Origin: Methylocystis sp. H62 | GTDB lineage: Bacteria > Pseudomonadota > Alphaproteobacteria > Rhizobiales > Beijerinckiaceae | DNA: 64,000 nucleotides | Assembly (NCBI RefSeq): GCF_015709515.1 | Contig: NZ_JADNQZ010000059.1 | Location: forward strand, 1-64,000 | Direction of reading: 5' to 3' | Shown: positions 10,605 to 20,800 of the stretch, one piece after another | Position numbering within the stretch: the stretch's first letter is position 1 | How the letters are laid out: each line of letters begins with the position of its first letter | The notes under the pieces: model-generated | Databases searched by the model: none | Seen by the model: only the letters and a program-made list of their open reading frames with translations | Told to the model about the DNA's origin: nothing | Program-made: the position numbers and the translations under genes

Positions 10605-10949
10605 ATGCTGGCCTTGCCCAAACGTAAGCTGCGCTGCTCATTCTGCAAGAAGTCCGAGACGCAGGTCGCGCGGCTCATCGGCGGCGCCGCCGGGGGCTAT
10701 ATTTGCGAAGATTGCGTCGGAGTCTGCAACACGATTCTTGACGCCGCGCCTTCGCCGTTCAAAAGCTGGGACGACCTCACCGACGAGCAGCTGCTGACCT
10801 CGATCAAGGCGAGCGAGGCCAGCGTGGCGGCGCTGCATTCACTGATTCACGCGCAAGTCGCGGCGCTTCGCAAACGCGAGGTGAGCTGGACGGCGATCGG
10901 CAAGGTCCTGGGCGTTTCCCGACAGGCCGCCTGGGAGCGTTTCTCCTGA
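10605..10949 (+). CDS. ClpX-type C4 zinc finger protein with C-terminal helix-turn-helix
   Basis: A 114-residue protein with the four-cysteine zinc finger found at the N-terminus of ClpX (CSFC and, after about 20 residues, CEDC) but no AAA+ domain. The C-terminus, [20 protein letters not shown], reads as a helix-turn-helix like those of sigma-region-4-type or DNA-binding proteins, so a small transcription factor is plausible. An in-frame TTG at 10536 would lie inside the two inverted repeats; I therefore prefer the ATG at 10605, which has a weak GAGAG upstream. It is 17 bases before bioF and may be cotranscribed with it. The function is not established. Confidence 0.8.
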   Translation: MLALPKRKLRCSFCKKSETQVARLIGGAAGGYICEDCVGVCNTILDAAPSPFKSWDDLTDEQLLTSIKASEASVAALHSLIHAQVAALRKREVSWTAIGKVLGVSRQAAWERFS

Positions 10950-10966
10950 TCGAGCATCGGCCCTTC

Positions 10967-12100
10967 ATGCTTGAGCGCTACGCGCAAGATCTTGCGAGCC
11001 TCGCCGCGCGCGGCAGGCTGCGCGCGCTCGCTTCGCGCGCCGGACTGGATTTCGCGTCGAATGATTATCTGGCTTTGGCCGAGTCGCCCGAACTCGCCGC
11101 GGCCGTGACGACGGCGCTCGCGCGCGGCGTTCCCGTCGGCGCCGGCGGTTCGCGGTTGTTGCGCGGCAATCATCCGGAGCATGAAGCGCTGGAAGAGGAA
11201 GCGGCGCGCTTTTTTGGCGCGGAAAGCGCGCTGTATTTCAGCGCCGGCTTCACCGCCAACGAAGCGCTGCTCTCGACGGCGCCTCAGCGCGACGATTTCA
11301 TTCTCTATGATGCGCTCGCGCACGCCAGCGCCCACGAAGGCATGCGATTGGCGCGCGCGCCGAATGCGCGATTTCCTCATAATGACGTCGGCGCCGCCGA
11401 GGACGCGATCCGCGTTTGGCGCGAAAAGGGCGGAGGCGGAAAAGTCTGGATCGTCGTGGAAAGCCTTTACAGCATGGACGGCGACAAGGCGCCGCTTAAT
11501 GATCTCTATGCGCTCGCCGCGAGGAACGACGCCTTTCTCCTGATCGACGAGGCGCATGCGACGGGCGTCTATGGCCCAGGCGGCCGCGGACTCGCCGCGC
11601 GTTTTGAAGGCGCGGAGAACGTCGTCACGCTGCACACTTGCGGCAAGGCGATGGGAGTCGCCGGCGGTCTCCTTTGTCTGCCGCGCATTTTGCGGGACTT
11701 CATGATCAATCGCTGCCGGCCGTTCATTTTTGCGACGGCGCCTTCGCCAATTATGGCCGCTTGCGTGCGCGCGGCGCTCAAGATCATCGAAGCGGCCGAC
11801 GATCGGCGCGCCGAGCTGATGTCGCGCATCGATTTCGCCGGCGCCGAGCTGCGGCGCCTCTGCGCGATTGAACCCTCAGGCTCCCAGATTCAACCGATCG
11901 TCGTCGGGGGCGATATCCGCGCGACGACGCTGGCGTCGCGCATGCAGGCGCATGGCTATGACATTCGCGCCATTCGTCCGCCGACGGTGCCGGACGGCTC
12001 CGCGCGCTTGCGCATCGCGCTGACGCTCAATACGAGCAAAGAAGACGTCGTGCGCATGATCGCGCATCTTGGCGCAGAACTCGCGAGGCTCGAACCATGA
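10967..12100 (+). CDS. bioF: 8-amino-7-oxononanoate synthase
   Basis: PLP enzyme that condenses pimeloyl-ACP/CoA with alanine, the first committed step of biotin ring assembly. The product is 377 residues, normal for BioF. Visible are GSRLLRGNHPEHEALE, the aspartate of IDEAHATGVYGPGGRG and the PLP lysine in HTCGKAMG. It overlaps bioD by 4 bases (ATGA), indicating translational coupling. Confidence 0.95.
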   Translation: MLERYAQDLASLAARGRLRALASRAGLDFASNDYLALAESPELAAAVTTALARGVPVGAGGSRLLRGNHPEHEALEEEAARFFGAESALYFSAGFTANEALLSTAPQRDDFILYDALAHASAHEGMRLARAPNARFPHNDVGAAEDAIRVWREKGGGGKVWIVVESLYSMDGDKAPLNDLYALAARNDAFLLIDEAHATGVYGPGGRGLAARFEGAENVVTLHTCGKAMGVAGGLLCLPRILRDFMINRCRPFIFATAPSPIMAACVRAALKIIEAADDRRAELMSRIDFAGAELRRLCAIEPSGSQIQPIVVGGDIRATTLASRMQAHGYDIRAIRPPTVPDGSARLRIALTLNTSKEDVVRMIAHLGAELARLEP

Positions 12101-12732
12101 ACCGCCGCTTCGTGATCGTGGGAACCGATACGGACGTCGGCAAGACTGTCGTCTCCGCCGCGCTCGTCGGCGCTCTCAACGCCTGTTACTGGAAGCCGGT
12201 GCAGTCGGGCCTCGATGGCGAGACGGACTCGCAGATCGTCGCGCGGCTTTCGGGCGCGCCGGCCGCGCATATTTTCCCAGAAGCCTGGCGGCTGCGTCGA
12301 CCGGCCTCGCCACATCTTGCCGCGCGCGACGAGGGCGTCGAAATCGACGCCGCCGCTTTGAACCCGCCGCCATGCGACGGTCCTCTGATCATAGAAACGG
12401 CTGGCGGCGTGCTGACGCCCCTCAGCGACCGCGCGCTGACCATCGACGTGCTCGAACGCTGGCGCCTGCCGGTCATACTCGTCGCGCGCACGCGCCTCGG
12501 CACGATCAATCACAGCCTGCTTACGCTCGAAGCCTTGCGCCGACGCGGAATCTCAATCACCGGAATCATTTTCGTTGGCGACGCCGACGCCGACGCGCAA
12601 CATTCGATCGAGACGATGGGCGGCGCGCGCATTCTTGGCCGTCTGCCGAAGCTCGATCCTCTGAATAAAAAAACGCTCGGCGCGGCGTTCAGCGCCGCGA
12701 TCGCGCGCGACGCTTTTGGGAGCGGCGCGTGA
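12097..12732 (+). CDS. bioD: Dethiobiotin synthetase
   Basis: ATP-dependent carboxylase that closes the ureido ring of dethiobiotin from 7,8-diaminopelargonate and CO2. The 211-residue product has the N-terminal P-loop GTDTDVGKT, the substrate-binding YWKPVQSG and ETAGG motifs, and the VARTRLGTINH segment. It overlaps both neighbours by 4 bases, in the order bioF-bioD-bioA. Confidence 0.95.
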   Translation: MNRRFVIVGTDTDVGKTVVSAALVGALNACYWKPVQSGLDGETDSQIVARLSGAPAAHIFPEAWRLRRPASPHLAARDEGVEIDAAALNPPPCDGPLIIETAGGVLTPLSDRALTIDVLERWRLPVILVARTRLGTINHSLLTLEALRRRGISITGIIFVGDADADAQHSIETMGGARILGRLPKLDPLNKKTLGAAFSAAIARDAFGSGA

Positions 12733-14000
12733 GCCTCGTCACTGACTCTCCGGTCTGGCGGCCGTTCACGCAGCATGCGCTGCAGCCCGGCGCCTTCAAG
12801 ATCGCGCGCGCCGAAGGGGCCTGGCTCGAAGCCGAAGACGGCGCCCGCTTTCTCGACGCCATTTCGTCCTGGTGGGTCATCACCCACGGCCATCGCCACC
12901 CTGCCATCATGCAGGCGATCCGCGAAGAAACCGAACGGCTCGACCAGATCATCTTCGCCGGCTTCACCCATGAGCCGGCGGAAGCGCTGGCGCGGCGCCT
13001 CGTGGCGCTGACGCCGCCGGGCCTCGACTACGTCTTCTATTCCGACAGCGGCTCCACCTGCGTCGAAGTGGCGATCAAGATGGCGCTCGGCTTCTGGCGC
13101 AATCGCGGCGAAGCGCGCACGCGCATCGTCGCGCTCGAACACGGTTATCACGGCGATACGATCGGCACGATGTCCGTCGGCGCGCGATCGCCCTTCAATG
13201 CGCCTTACGAGCCGCTGCTCTATGAGGTCTCGCGCATTCCCTTCCCCACGCGCGGGCGCGAGCAGGAGACGCTCGACGCGCTGGAGCGCGCCTGCCGCGA
13301 TAGACCCGCCGCCCTCCTGGTCGAGCCGCTCGTTCTTGGATCGGGCGGCATGCTCTTCTACGGCGCCGATACGCTCGCGCAGATGAAGCGCATCTGCGCG
13401 CGTTACGACGTGCTGTTCATCGCCGATGAGGTGATGACCGGCTTCGGCCGCACCGGAACGCTCTTCGCCTCCGAGCAGGCGGGCGTCGTTCCGGACATCG
13501 CCTGCTACGCCAAGGGTCTCACCGGCGGCGCGCTGCCGCTCGCCGTCACCATGTGCAAAGCCGAAATTTTTGAGGCGCATCTATCGCCGGAGCGCGCCCG
13601 CGCCTTTTTTCATTCGAGTTCCTACACCGCCAATCCGATCGCGTGCGCCGCGGCGCTCGCCAATCTCGACGTCTGGGCGACAGGCGAACCCGCCGCCCGC
13701 GTCGCGGCGCTTTGCGAGATGCAGGCGACGCGCATCGCGCGCTTTGCGGACGACGCGCGCTTCTCGAACGTCCGTCAGCTCGGAATCATCACGGCGCTCG
13801 ATCTCAACGTCGCGCAGAGCGGCTATCTGGCGACGATCGCGCTCGATCTGATGCGTTTCTTCAATGCGCGTGGTCTTCTGCTGCGCCCGCTCGGGCCGAC
13901 GATCTATGTCTTTCCGCCGTATTGCGTCGAGGCGGCCGAACTCGATCTCGTCTATGACGCGATCAGCGAGGCGGCCGATTGCTTCGGCGGATCTGCGTAA
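12729..14000 (+). CDS. bioA: Adenosylmethionine-8-amino-7-oxononanoate aminotransferase
   Basis: PLP aminotransferase that uses S-adenosylmethionine as amino donor to make 7,8-diaminopelargonate. The 423-residue product shows the N-terminal WRPFTQH, the SSWWV segment, the HGYHGDTIG motif, the Asp of IADEVMTGFGRTG and the PLP lysine in CYAKGLTGG. A GTG start overlaps the bioD stop. It completes bioFDA; bioB is not in the window. Confidence 0.95.
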   Translation: MSLVTDSPVWRPFTQHALQPGAFKIARAEGAWLEAEDGARFLDAISSWWVITHGHRHPAIMQAIREETERLDQIIFAGFTHEPAEALARRLVALTPPGLDYVFYSDSGSTCVEVAIKMALGFWRNRGEARTRIVALEHGYHGDTIGTMSVGARSPFNAPYEPLLYEVSRIPFPTRGREQETLDALERACRDRPAALLVEPLVLGSGGMLFYGADTLAQMKRICARYDVLFIADEVMTGFGRTGTLFASEQAGVVPDIACYAKGLTGGALPLAVTMCKAEIFEAHLSPERARAFFHSSSYTANPIACAAALANLDVWATGEPAARVAALCEMQATRIARFADDARFSNVRQLGIITALDLNVAQSGYLATIALDLMRFFNARGLLLRPLGPTIYVFPPYCVEAAELDLVYDAISEAADCFGGSA

Positions 14001-14008
14001 AGCGATCG

Positions 14009-15766
14009 TCAGCCTTTGAGTTCGGTTCTCACGCTCTTGCCGCGTCCCTCATCGGCGACGGTGTTCTTGCGCGCGAGAAATTCGTCCTTAAGCGCGCGCC
14101 GCAAAATTTTGCCGACGTTGCTCTTAGGCAGGCTCTCACGAAATTCGTAATAACGCGGAACCTTGTAGCTCGTCAGTTGCTCATGCGCGAAGGCGCGCAA
14201 CTCCTCGCGCGTGAGGCTCGGGTCGCGCGCCACGACAAACGCCATCGGCGCTTCGCCGGAATGTTCGTTCGGCACGCCGATGACAGCCACCTCTTTGACT
14301 TTCGGATGTTCGATCAGGACGGATTCGACTTCGTTCGGATAGACGTTGAAGCCGGAGACGAGAATCATGTCCTTCAGCCGATCGACGATCTTGATGATCC
14401 CGTCCGGCGCCATCACCGCAATGTCGCCCGTTCTGAGGAAACCGTCGGGCGTCAGGGCTTTCGCGGTCTCATCGGGCCTGCGCCAGTAGCCGCCCATCAA
14501 CTGCGGGCCCTTGACGCAGAGTTCGCCGCGTTCGCCGAGGGAAACGGGATCGCCCTCGGGCGAGCGCAGCGAGACTTCCGTCGACGGCGCCGGATAGCCG
14601 ATCGCGCCGGTGAATTCGGCGATAGTCGGCTTGTTGACCGTTACGATCGGCGACGTTTCGGTCAGTCCGTAGCCTTCGACGATCGGCTTTCCCGTCAACG
14701 CCTTCCACTTTTGCGCCACGACCTCTTGGGTCGACATGCCGCCGGAGATGGTCAGAAGAAGATTGGAATAGTCGACGGAGCCGGCGGTGGAATGGTCGGC
14801 GATCGCCGCGTAAAGCGTGTTGACGCCGGAGAACAGGGTGAACGTCGATTTGCGCAGCGTCGCGATCAGTCCCTTAATGTCGCGGGGATTGGCGATCAGC
14901 AGGCAGCAACCGCCGGTCTTCACCACAAGCAGCAGACAGGCGGTCAATCCGAAAATATGGTAGAGCGGCAGCGCCGTCACCATGATCAGCGGCTTACCTT
15001 CGAGATAGGGCTTCAGCCAGGTCCACGACTGTTCGACATTGGCGGCGACGTTGCGATGCAGCAGCATGGCGCCCTTGGCGACGCCGGTGGTGCCGCCGGT
15101 GTATTGCAGAAAGGCGATGTCGTCCGGCCCGATCGACGGCGGCTTGAACGGCTCTTCGGCGCCCGCTTGCAACACATGCGCGAAGCCGACGCCGCCCTGC
15201 AGCCGATAGGCGGGGACCATGCGCTTGACCCAGCGCGAGACGAAATTGACGATCAGTCCGCGCAGCCCCATCAGATCTCCGGGCTTCACGATCACCGCAC
15301 GTTCGACTTTCATGTGCGGCCAGGCGGCGGCCGCCGTATGCGCAAAGTTTTCGAACACGAACAAGAAGCGCGCGCCGGAGTCGTTCAGCTGGTGCTCGAG
15401 CTCATGCGGCGTGTACAGCGGATTGACGTTCACGACGACGCCGCCGGCGAGCAGGACGCCAAAGAGCGTCGCTGGATAGGCGAGGACGTTGGGCGACATG
15501 ATCGCGACCCGATCGCCTTTTCTTAATCCGCGCGTCTGCAGCCAGGCGGCGACGGCGACCGCCGCGCGGCCGAGCTCCTCGAAGGTGAGCGTCGCGCCGA
15601 AACTCTCCATCGCCGGCCGCTCGGCGAATTCCGCAACGCTCGCGTTGAACATATTGACCAGCGTCGAATAGGAAGATTCGTCGATGTCCGCCGGGACGCC
15701 AGAGGGGTAGGACGAAAGCCAGGGCCGCTTGACGTAAGGATCCTCTATTTTTTCTGCGCTGGTCAT
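14009..15766 (-). CDS. fadD: Long-chain fatty acid-CoA ligase (FadD type)
   Basis: AMP-forming acyl-CoA synthetase of 585 residues, which activates fatty acids with ATP and CoA. It has the P-loop-like YTGGTTGVAKG, the A5 motif GYGLTETSP, LRTGD and the C-terminal lysine region PKSNVGKILRR. Overall order and length fit FadD rather than short-chain ligases, but chain-length preference cannot be read. It is convergent with bioA, 8 bases apart, and not obviously in an operon. Confidence 0.92.
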   Translation of the reverse strand: MTSAEKIEDPYVKRPWLSSYPSGVPADIDESSYSTLVNMFNASVAEFAERPAMESFGATLTFEELGRAAVAVAAWLQTRGLRKGDRVAIMSPNVLAYPATLFGVLLAGGVVVNVNPLYTPHELEHQLNDSGARFLFVFENFAHTAAAAWPHMKVERAVIVKPGDLMGLRGLIVNFVSRWVKRMVPAYRLQGGVGFAHVLQAGAEEPFKPPSIGPDDIAFLQYTGGTTGVAKGAMLLHRNVAANVEQSWTWLKPYLEGKPLIMVTALPLYHIFGLTACLLLVVKTGGCCLLIANPRDIKGLIATLRKSTFTLFSGVNTLYAAIADHSTAGSVDYSNLLLTISGGMSTQEVVAQKWKALTGKPIVEGYGLTETSPIVTVNKPTIAEFTGAIGYPAPSTEVSLRSPEGDPVSLGERGELCVKGPQLMGGYWRRPDETAKALTPDGFLRTGDIAVMAPDGIIKIVDRLKDMILVSGFNVYPNEVESVLIEHPKVKEVAVIGVPNEHSGEAPMAFVVARDPSLTREELRAFAHEQLTSYKVPRYYEFRESLPKSNVGKILRRALKDEFLARKNTVADEGRGKSVRTELKG

Positions 15767-15906
15767 GTCGTCCTCGGCTTCGCGGGCGTGAAGCGCGCGA
15801 CGCGAATCGTCCGCTCCGCCTATCTACTTCTGTTCAAGATAGCGCGTCTCGCGTCGAATGAGGCCAGTCCCGCCGCAATCATTATGGTGCGTCGCCGCGA
15901 GCCGCG

Positions 15907-16911
15907 TCACGCCGTCCCAGGCGGAGCCGGCCCGAGGCCGAAGAGCAGCGTAACGCCGAGCGCCAGAACGAGGATGGCGGCGATGAACTCGCCGCCGCGG
16001 GCGATGATGACCGCGCGCCGCGAATCCTTCGCGCCGAACCGCACCGCGGCGCTCTTGGCGTAAACAGCCGTCGCGGCGAGGGCGCTCGTCGTAATCGCCG
16101 TTCCCGCCGACATGGCGATGACCGCCCCGGCGCCGGCGGCGAAAAGCCCCTGCGAGAGGGTGAAGACCAGCACCAGAATGGCCCCCGAGCAGGGGCGCAG
16201 GCCGGCGGCGACGACGGTCGCGGCGGCGTCGGCGAGGCGAAACTTCGCTCCTCCCAATGTCGAAGGGTCCGGCGCGTGGCGGCAGGTCGCGTCATGCACA
16301 TGCGTCGGGTCGTCGATGGCCTCGCAGACGAAGCCGCGCGCCGTCAGCGCGATTGCAGGCATGCGGATGGCCGCCGTCAGCGCGCGGCCTTTCACCCAGG
16401 CGAGGCGCGCGCCGAGCGCCGCGACCGCCGCATAGCTTGCAAGCTCGATGAAGTGGGTCGCGTCGCTCATCTGATTCGCGGTCGCGCGAAAAAACATCGC
16501 CGCCGCGCCGACGACGGCGATGGCGACCAGTCCTTGCAGCAGCGCGGCCAGCGCCGCAAGCAGCAGACCGCGGCGCAGCGCCGTTTCATTGGCGAGCATG
16601 TAGGAGGCAAGCACCGCCTTCCCATGGCCGGGACCAGCGGCGTGAAAGGCACCATAGGCGAAACTTGCCGCGGCGAGCGCGAAGAACGCGGAAGGATCGG
16701 TCTTCAGCGCGCGCACGGCGGCGTGCAGCTCAGCGTGGAACTTGCTCTGCCATGCCAGGATAAGCCCGGCGACGCCTGTCGCCGCCGCGGTCGACTCTTG
16801 AGCGCCGACCGCAAACGGATGGCGCGGCGCGCCCCAGGCCGATGAGGCGGCGATCGCGGCCAGCGCCGCGGCGGTGACGCCGAGCCAAACCATCCTCCGC
16901 CCAGTCTTCAC
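15907..16911 (-). CDS. NicO-family nickel/cobalt (or zinc) transporter, ZevB-like
   Basis: Integral membrane protein of 334 residues with an N-terminal hydrophobic signal, the AGPGHGKAVLASYM motif and the GLRPCSGAI motif typical of NicO transporters, and a short loop with His/Cys residues (THVHDATCRHA). It overlaps its upstream partner, a DUF1007 periplasmic protein, by 4 bases. This DUF1007-NicO pairing matches the ZevAB zinc-uptake system of Haemophilus and similar Ni/Co pairs elsewhere, so the metal remains open. It is the second NicO protein in the window but lacks the long His-rich loop of the one at 5.3 kb, so it could have the opposite direction of transport. Confidence 0.85.
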   Translation of the reverse strand: MKTGRRMVWLGVTAAALAAIAASSAWGAPRHPFAVGAQESTAAATGVAGLILAWQSKFHAELHAAVRALKTDPSAFFALAAASFAYGAFHAAGPGHGKAVLASYMLANETALRRGLLLAALAALLQGLVAIAVVGAAAMFFRATANQMSDATHFIELASYAAVAALGARLAWVKGRALTAAIRMPAIALTARGFVCEAIDDPTHVHDATCRHAPDPSTLGGAKFRLADAAATVVAAGLRPCSGAILVLVFTLSQGLFAAGAGAVIAMSAGTAITTSALAATAVYAKSAAVRFGAKDSRRAVIIARGGEFIAAILVLALGVTLLFGLGPAPPGTA

Positions 16912-17552
16912 GGACAGGCCACGATCGCGCGCGTCGCCAGCTTCATGCCGAAATCGGCTCCCGGCGACATGTTCTGAAAGAACGCTTCGCTCAGTTTCTG
17001 GTTTTCATTCGCCACCAGCGGCGCAGGTTCGACGAGACTGAGCGAGCATCCGGCCGGCGCCCCCGCGAGCGTCACGGGATCCTTCTTTTCCAGTCCGAAG
17101 GAGACGAAATAGGTCGGGTCATAGACCTGAAAGGAGAACGGTTTCTTCGCCGCCACCGGCGTCCGCAGCGGCAGGAAGAAGCGCAGCGTGACGAGCTTCT
17201 TGTCATTGGCTTCGAGCGTCACCTTCTCCGGCTCCTTGAACGCAAGCTTGGCGTTGTTCTGCTTGGCGAAGGTGAAAAACTCGAATTCGGCCAGCGATTC
17301 GACGTTCGTCCTGGCGAGCGGGGCGAGTTCTTCCCGGGTGGGCGGCTTGCCGTCCTTGCCGAGCCCCTGTACGGCATAGGCCGAATACATTTCGTCGAAT
17401 TCCCAAGCGTGTTGAACGCCCGAGATTTTTCCGTCGGGCGCGAATATGACCTCGCTGCGCACCGCCACCCAGACATGGGGGTGCGCGAAGGCCGCGCCGA
17501 TTCCGAGCGCCGTCGTCAAAAGGATGAGAATCGAGCTTATTTTCAGCTTCAT
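16908..17552 (-). CDS. DUF1007 family exported protein (ZevA-like)
   Basis: Exported protein of 214 residues with a signal peptide ending near AFAHPHVWV. The conserved HPHVWV block is the hallmark of DUF1007; its histidines at the mature N-terminus may bind metal. A Cys near residue 190 and another at the C-terminus are also present. The start at 17552 puts the signal peptide at the N-terminus; an in-frame upstream extension to 17621 is hydrophilic and unlikely. It is translationally coupled to the NicO transporter and probably delivers metal to it. Confidence 0.85.
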   Translation of the reverse strand: MKLKISSILILLTTALGIGAAFAHPHVWVAVRSEVIFAPDGKISGVQHAWEFDEMYSAYAVQGLGKDGKPPTREELAPLARTNVESLAEFEFFTFAKQNNAKLAFKEPEKVTLEANDKKLVTLRFFLPLRTPVAAKKPFSFQVYDPTYFVSFGLEKKDPVTLAGAPAGCSLSLVEPAPLVANENQKLSEAFFQNMSPGADFGMKLATRAIVACP

Positions 17553-17826
17553 GCGAGTCTCGCGCTTATGCGGCGAAGGCGGCGAAAACGCGGCGCAGGC
17601 TCCCGCTTCGAGCCTGTGCATGCTAGCAGATCCGTCCTTGAAAAGGCGCTTCCGTGTGGCATAAGGTGGCGGATATAGAATCGGCGCTCATGGGGCGCCT
17701 CTGCGGCGGAAGGCCGCCCGGCTGGGTCTTTGAACCGGATTCGTTCACGGGTTGATCCTTGCTTTTAGCGTGTGAGCGCAAGAGTCCCAAGCGCGCTTCG
17801 CCCCGATTTCTCGCAGGAGAGCAGTA

Positions 17827-20800
17827 ATGGCGGACATCGCCGCCGGCGACGCAAAGACCGGCTCCGCCTTCGCCGAGGCGTCGCTCTCCGATCGATTTGA
17901 TCTCGACAGGTCGCGCGTTCTGATCACCGGCACCCAGGCGATCGTGCGCATGCTCCTGATGCAGAAGGAGGCGGACCGCCGCGCCGGCTTGAACACCGCG
18001 GGCTTCGTCACCGGCTACCGCGGCTCGCCGCTCGGCGGCGTCGACGCGCAGATGCATAAGGCCAAGGCGCTCTTCGACGCCAATAATATCTTGTACATGC
18101 CCGGGCTTAACGAGGATCTCGCCGCGACCGCCGTCTGGGGCGCGCAGCAGGCCGAGATGCGCGGCGAAGGCAAATATGACGGCGTTTTCTCGCTTTGGTA
18201 CGGCAAAGGTCCAGGCATCGACCGCAGCGGCGACGCCTTCCGCCACGTCAATCTCGCCGGCACGTCGCGGCATGGCGGCGCGCTGGCCCTCATGGGCGAC
18301 GATCACACCGCCGAATCCTCAACCACCGCGCATCAGTCCGATTATCATTTCGTCGATGTGATGATCCCGATCCTGTCGCCGGCCGGCGTGCAGGAAATCC
18401 TGGATTACGGGCTTTACGGCTTCGCCCTGTCGCGCTTCGCGGGCGTCTGGGTCGGACTGAAGCTCCTCAAGGATACGGTCGAATCGACGGCCTCGATCGA
18501 CGGTTCGCTCGACCGCATCCGCCCGATCATCCCCCCATCTTTCTTCATGCCGCCGGGCGGCCTCAACATCCGCCCCGGCGATCCGGTGCTCGCGCAGGAA
18601 GCGCGCATGCAGGAGAGCAAGCGCGACGCGATGCTCGCCTTCATCCGCGCCAATCGGTTGAACCGGATCATTACCTCCGGCGGCGCCAATCCGAAGATCG
18701 GCGTCATCACCGTCGGCAAGTCCTATCTCGACGTGCGCCAGGCGATGGACGATCTCGGCCTCGACGAGGTGAAGGCGAACGATCTCGGTCTGCGCCTATA
18801 CAAGATCGCCGCGCCCTGGCCGCTGGAGCCCCAGGGTCTGCGTGAATTCGCCCGCGGCCTCGACCTCATCATCGTCGTCGAGGAGAAGCGCTCGCTCATT
18901 GAAGTGCAGCTGCGCGAGGAATTGTACGGCGCGCCGCATCAGCCGCTCTGCATCGGCAAGAAGGATGAGCGCGGCGAATGGCTGTTCCCGGTCAAAGGCG
19001 CGCTCGACTCCAACGACGTCGCCATCGCCATCGGCCGACGGTTGTTGAAATATCATTCGCTCGACGAGCTGGAGGCGCGCGTGCGCCGGCTCGAAAAGCT
19101 GCAGGATCGCCGCCGGACGATGACCGACGTCACCGTTCGCGTGCCGCATTTTTGCGCCGGCTGTCCGCATTCGACGTCGACCCATGTGCCCGAGGGCTCG
19201 CGCGCCTACACCGGCATCGGCTGCCATTACATGGCGCAATGGATGGACCGCTCGACGGAGGGCTACACCCATATGGGCGGCGAAGGCGCGAACTGGATCG
19301 GCGAAGCGCCGTTCTCGACGCGCAAGCATATGTTCCAAAATCTCGGCGACGGCACCTATAATCATTCGGGGTCGCTCGCCATCCGCTTTGCCGTCGCGAC
19401 CAACACCAACATCACCTTCAAGATACTCTTCAACGGCGTCGTCGCGATGACCGGCGGCCAGAAGCATGAAGGCGAGCTGACCGTCGAGACGATCGCGCGG
19501 CAGGTCGCGGCCGAAGGCGTGCAGAAGATCGCCCTCGTCTCCGATGAGCCTGGCAAATATGCGCCGACGATCGGCTGGCCGCCGGGCCTGACGATCCATC
19601 ATCGCAATGTCCTCAATGAGGTGCAGCGCGATCTGGCGCAAACGGACGGCGTCACCGTACTGATCTATGATCAGACCTGCGCGACGGAAAAGCGTCGCCT
19701 GCGCAAGCGCGGGCTGATGAACGATCCGGATTCGCGCGTCATCATCAACGAACTCGTCTGCGAGGGCTGCGGCGACTGCGGCACGGCGTCGAACTGCGTC
19801 GCGGTGCAGCCGGTCGAAACCGAATTCGGCCGCAAGCGGCGCATCGACCAGTCCGCCTGCAACAAGGACTTTTCCTGCTTGGAGGGGTTCTGCCCCAGCT
19901 TCGTCACCGTACATGGCGGGCGCATGAAAAAGGCGCCGGTGCCCTCGACGCAGGACGACGGCGGACTGCCGGCGTTGCCGGAGCCTGCGATCGCGGAGAT
20001 CGGCGCCGTGCCCTACGGCGTTCTCATCGCCGGGCTTGGCGGCACCGGCGTCGTCACCGTTTCCGCCATTCTCGGCATGGCCGCGCATCTCGAGGGCAAA
20101 GGCGTCGGCGTCATCGATATGGCCGGCCTCGCGCAGAAGGGCGGGGCGGTCTATTGCCATGTGAAGATCGGCCGCACGCCGGCGGACGTTCACGCCATCC
20201 GCATCGCTGCGGGCGAAGCCGATCTTCTGCTCGGCTGCGACCTCGTCGTCGCCGGCGCCAAACAAGTGCTCGCCGCCGTCGAGCAGGGCAAGACGGCGGT
20301 GCTCGTCAACAGCGCCGAAGTGTTCCCCGGCGACATCGAGCGCAATCCCGACTTCGTGCTGCCGTCCGAAGAGATCAAGCAGGCGATCCGCCGCGCGGGC
20401 GGGCCGGAGTCGACCTTCATCGACACCACGGCGCTCGCGCAGGCGCTGCTCGGCGACTCGATCGCCGCAAATATTTTCATCCTCGGCTACGCGTGGCAGA
20501 AGGGCTATCTGCCGCTGTCGGAAGCGGCGATCCTGCGCGCCATCGAACTGAACGGCGAATCCGTGCCGATGAATCAGTCGGCCTTCTTGTGGGGCCGACG
20601 CGCCGCGCATGATCTGAGCAGCGTGCTCGCCACCGTCAAGTCGCTGCGCCAGCCCCACGGCGATCGCGCGAGTTCGAAGACGCTCGAGGAAATCATCGAA
20701 CGTCGCGCGGCTTTTCTCGTCGGTTACCAGAACGAAGCCTACGCCGCCCGATATCGCGCACGCGTTGAAAAGATCGCGAGGCTCGAAGCTGCGCGCGCGC

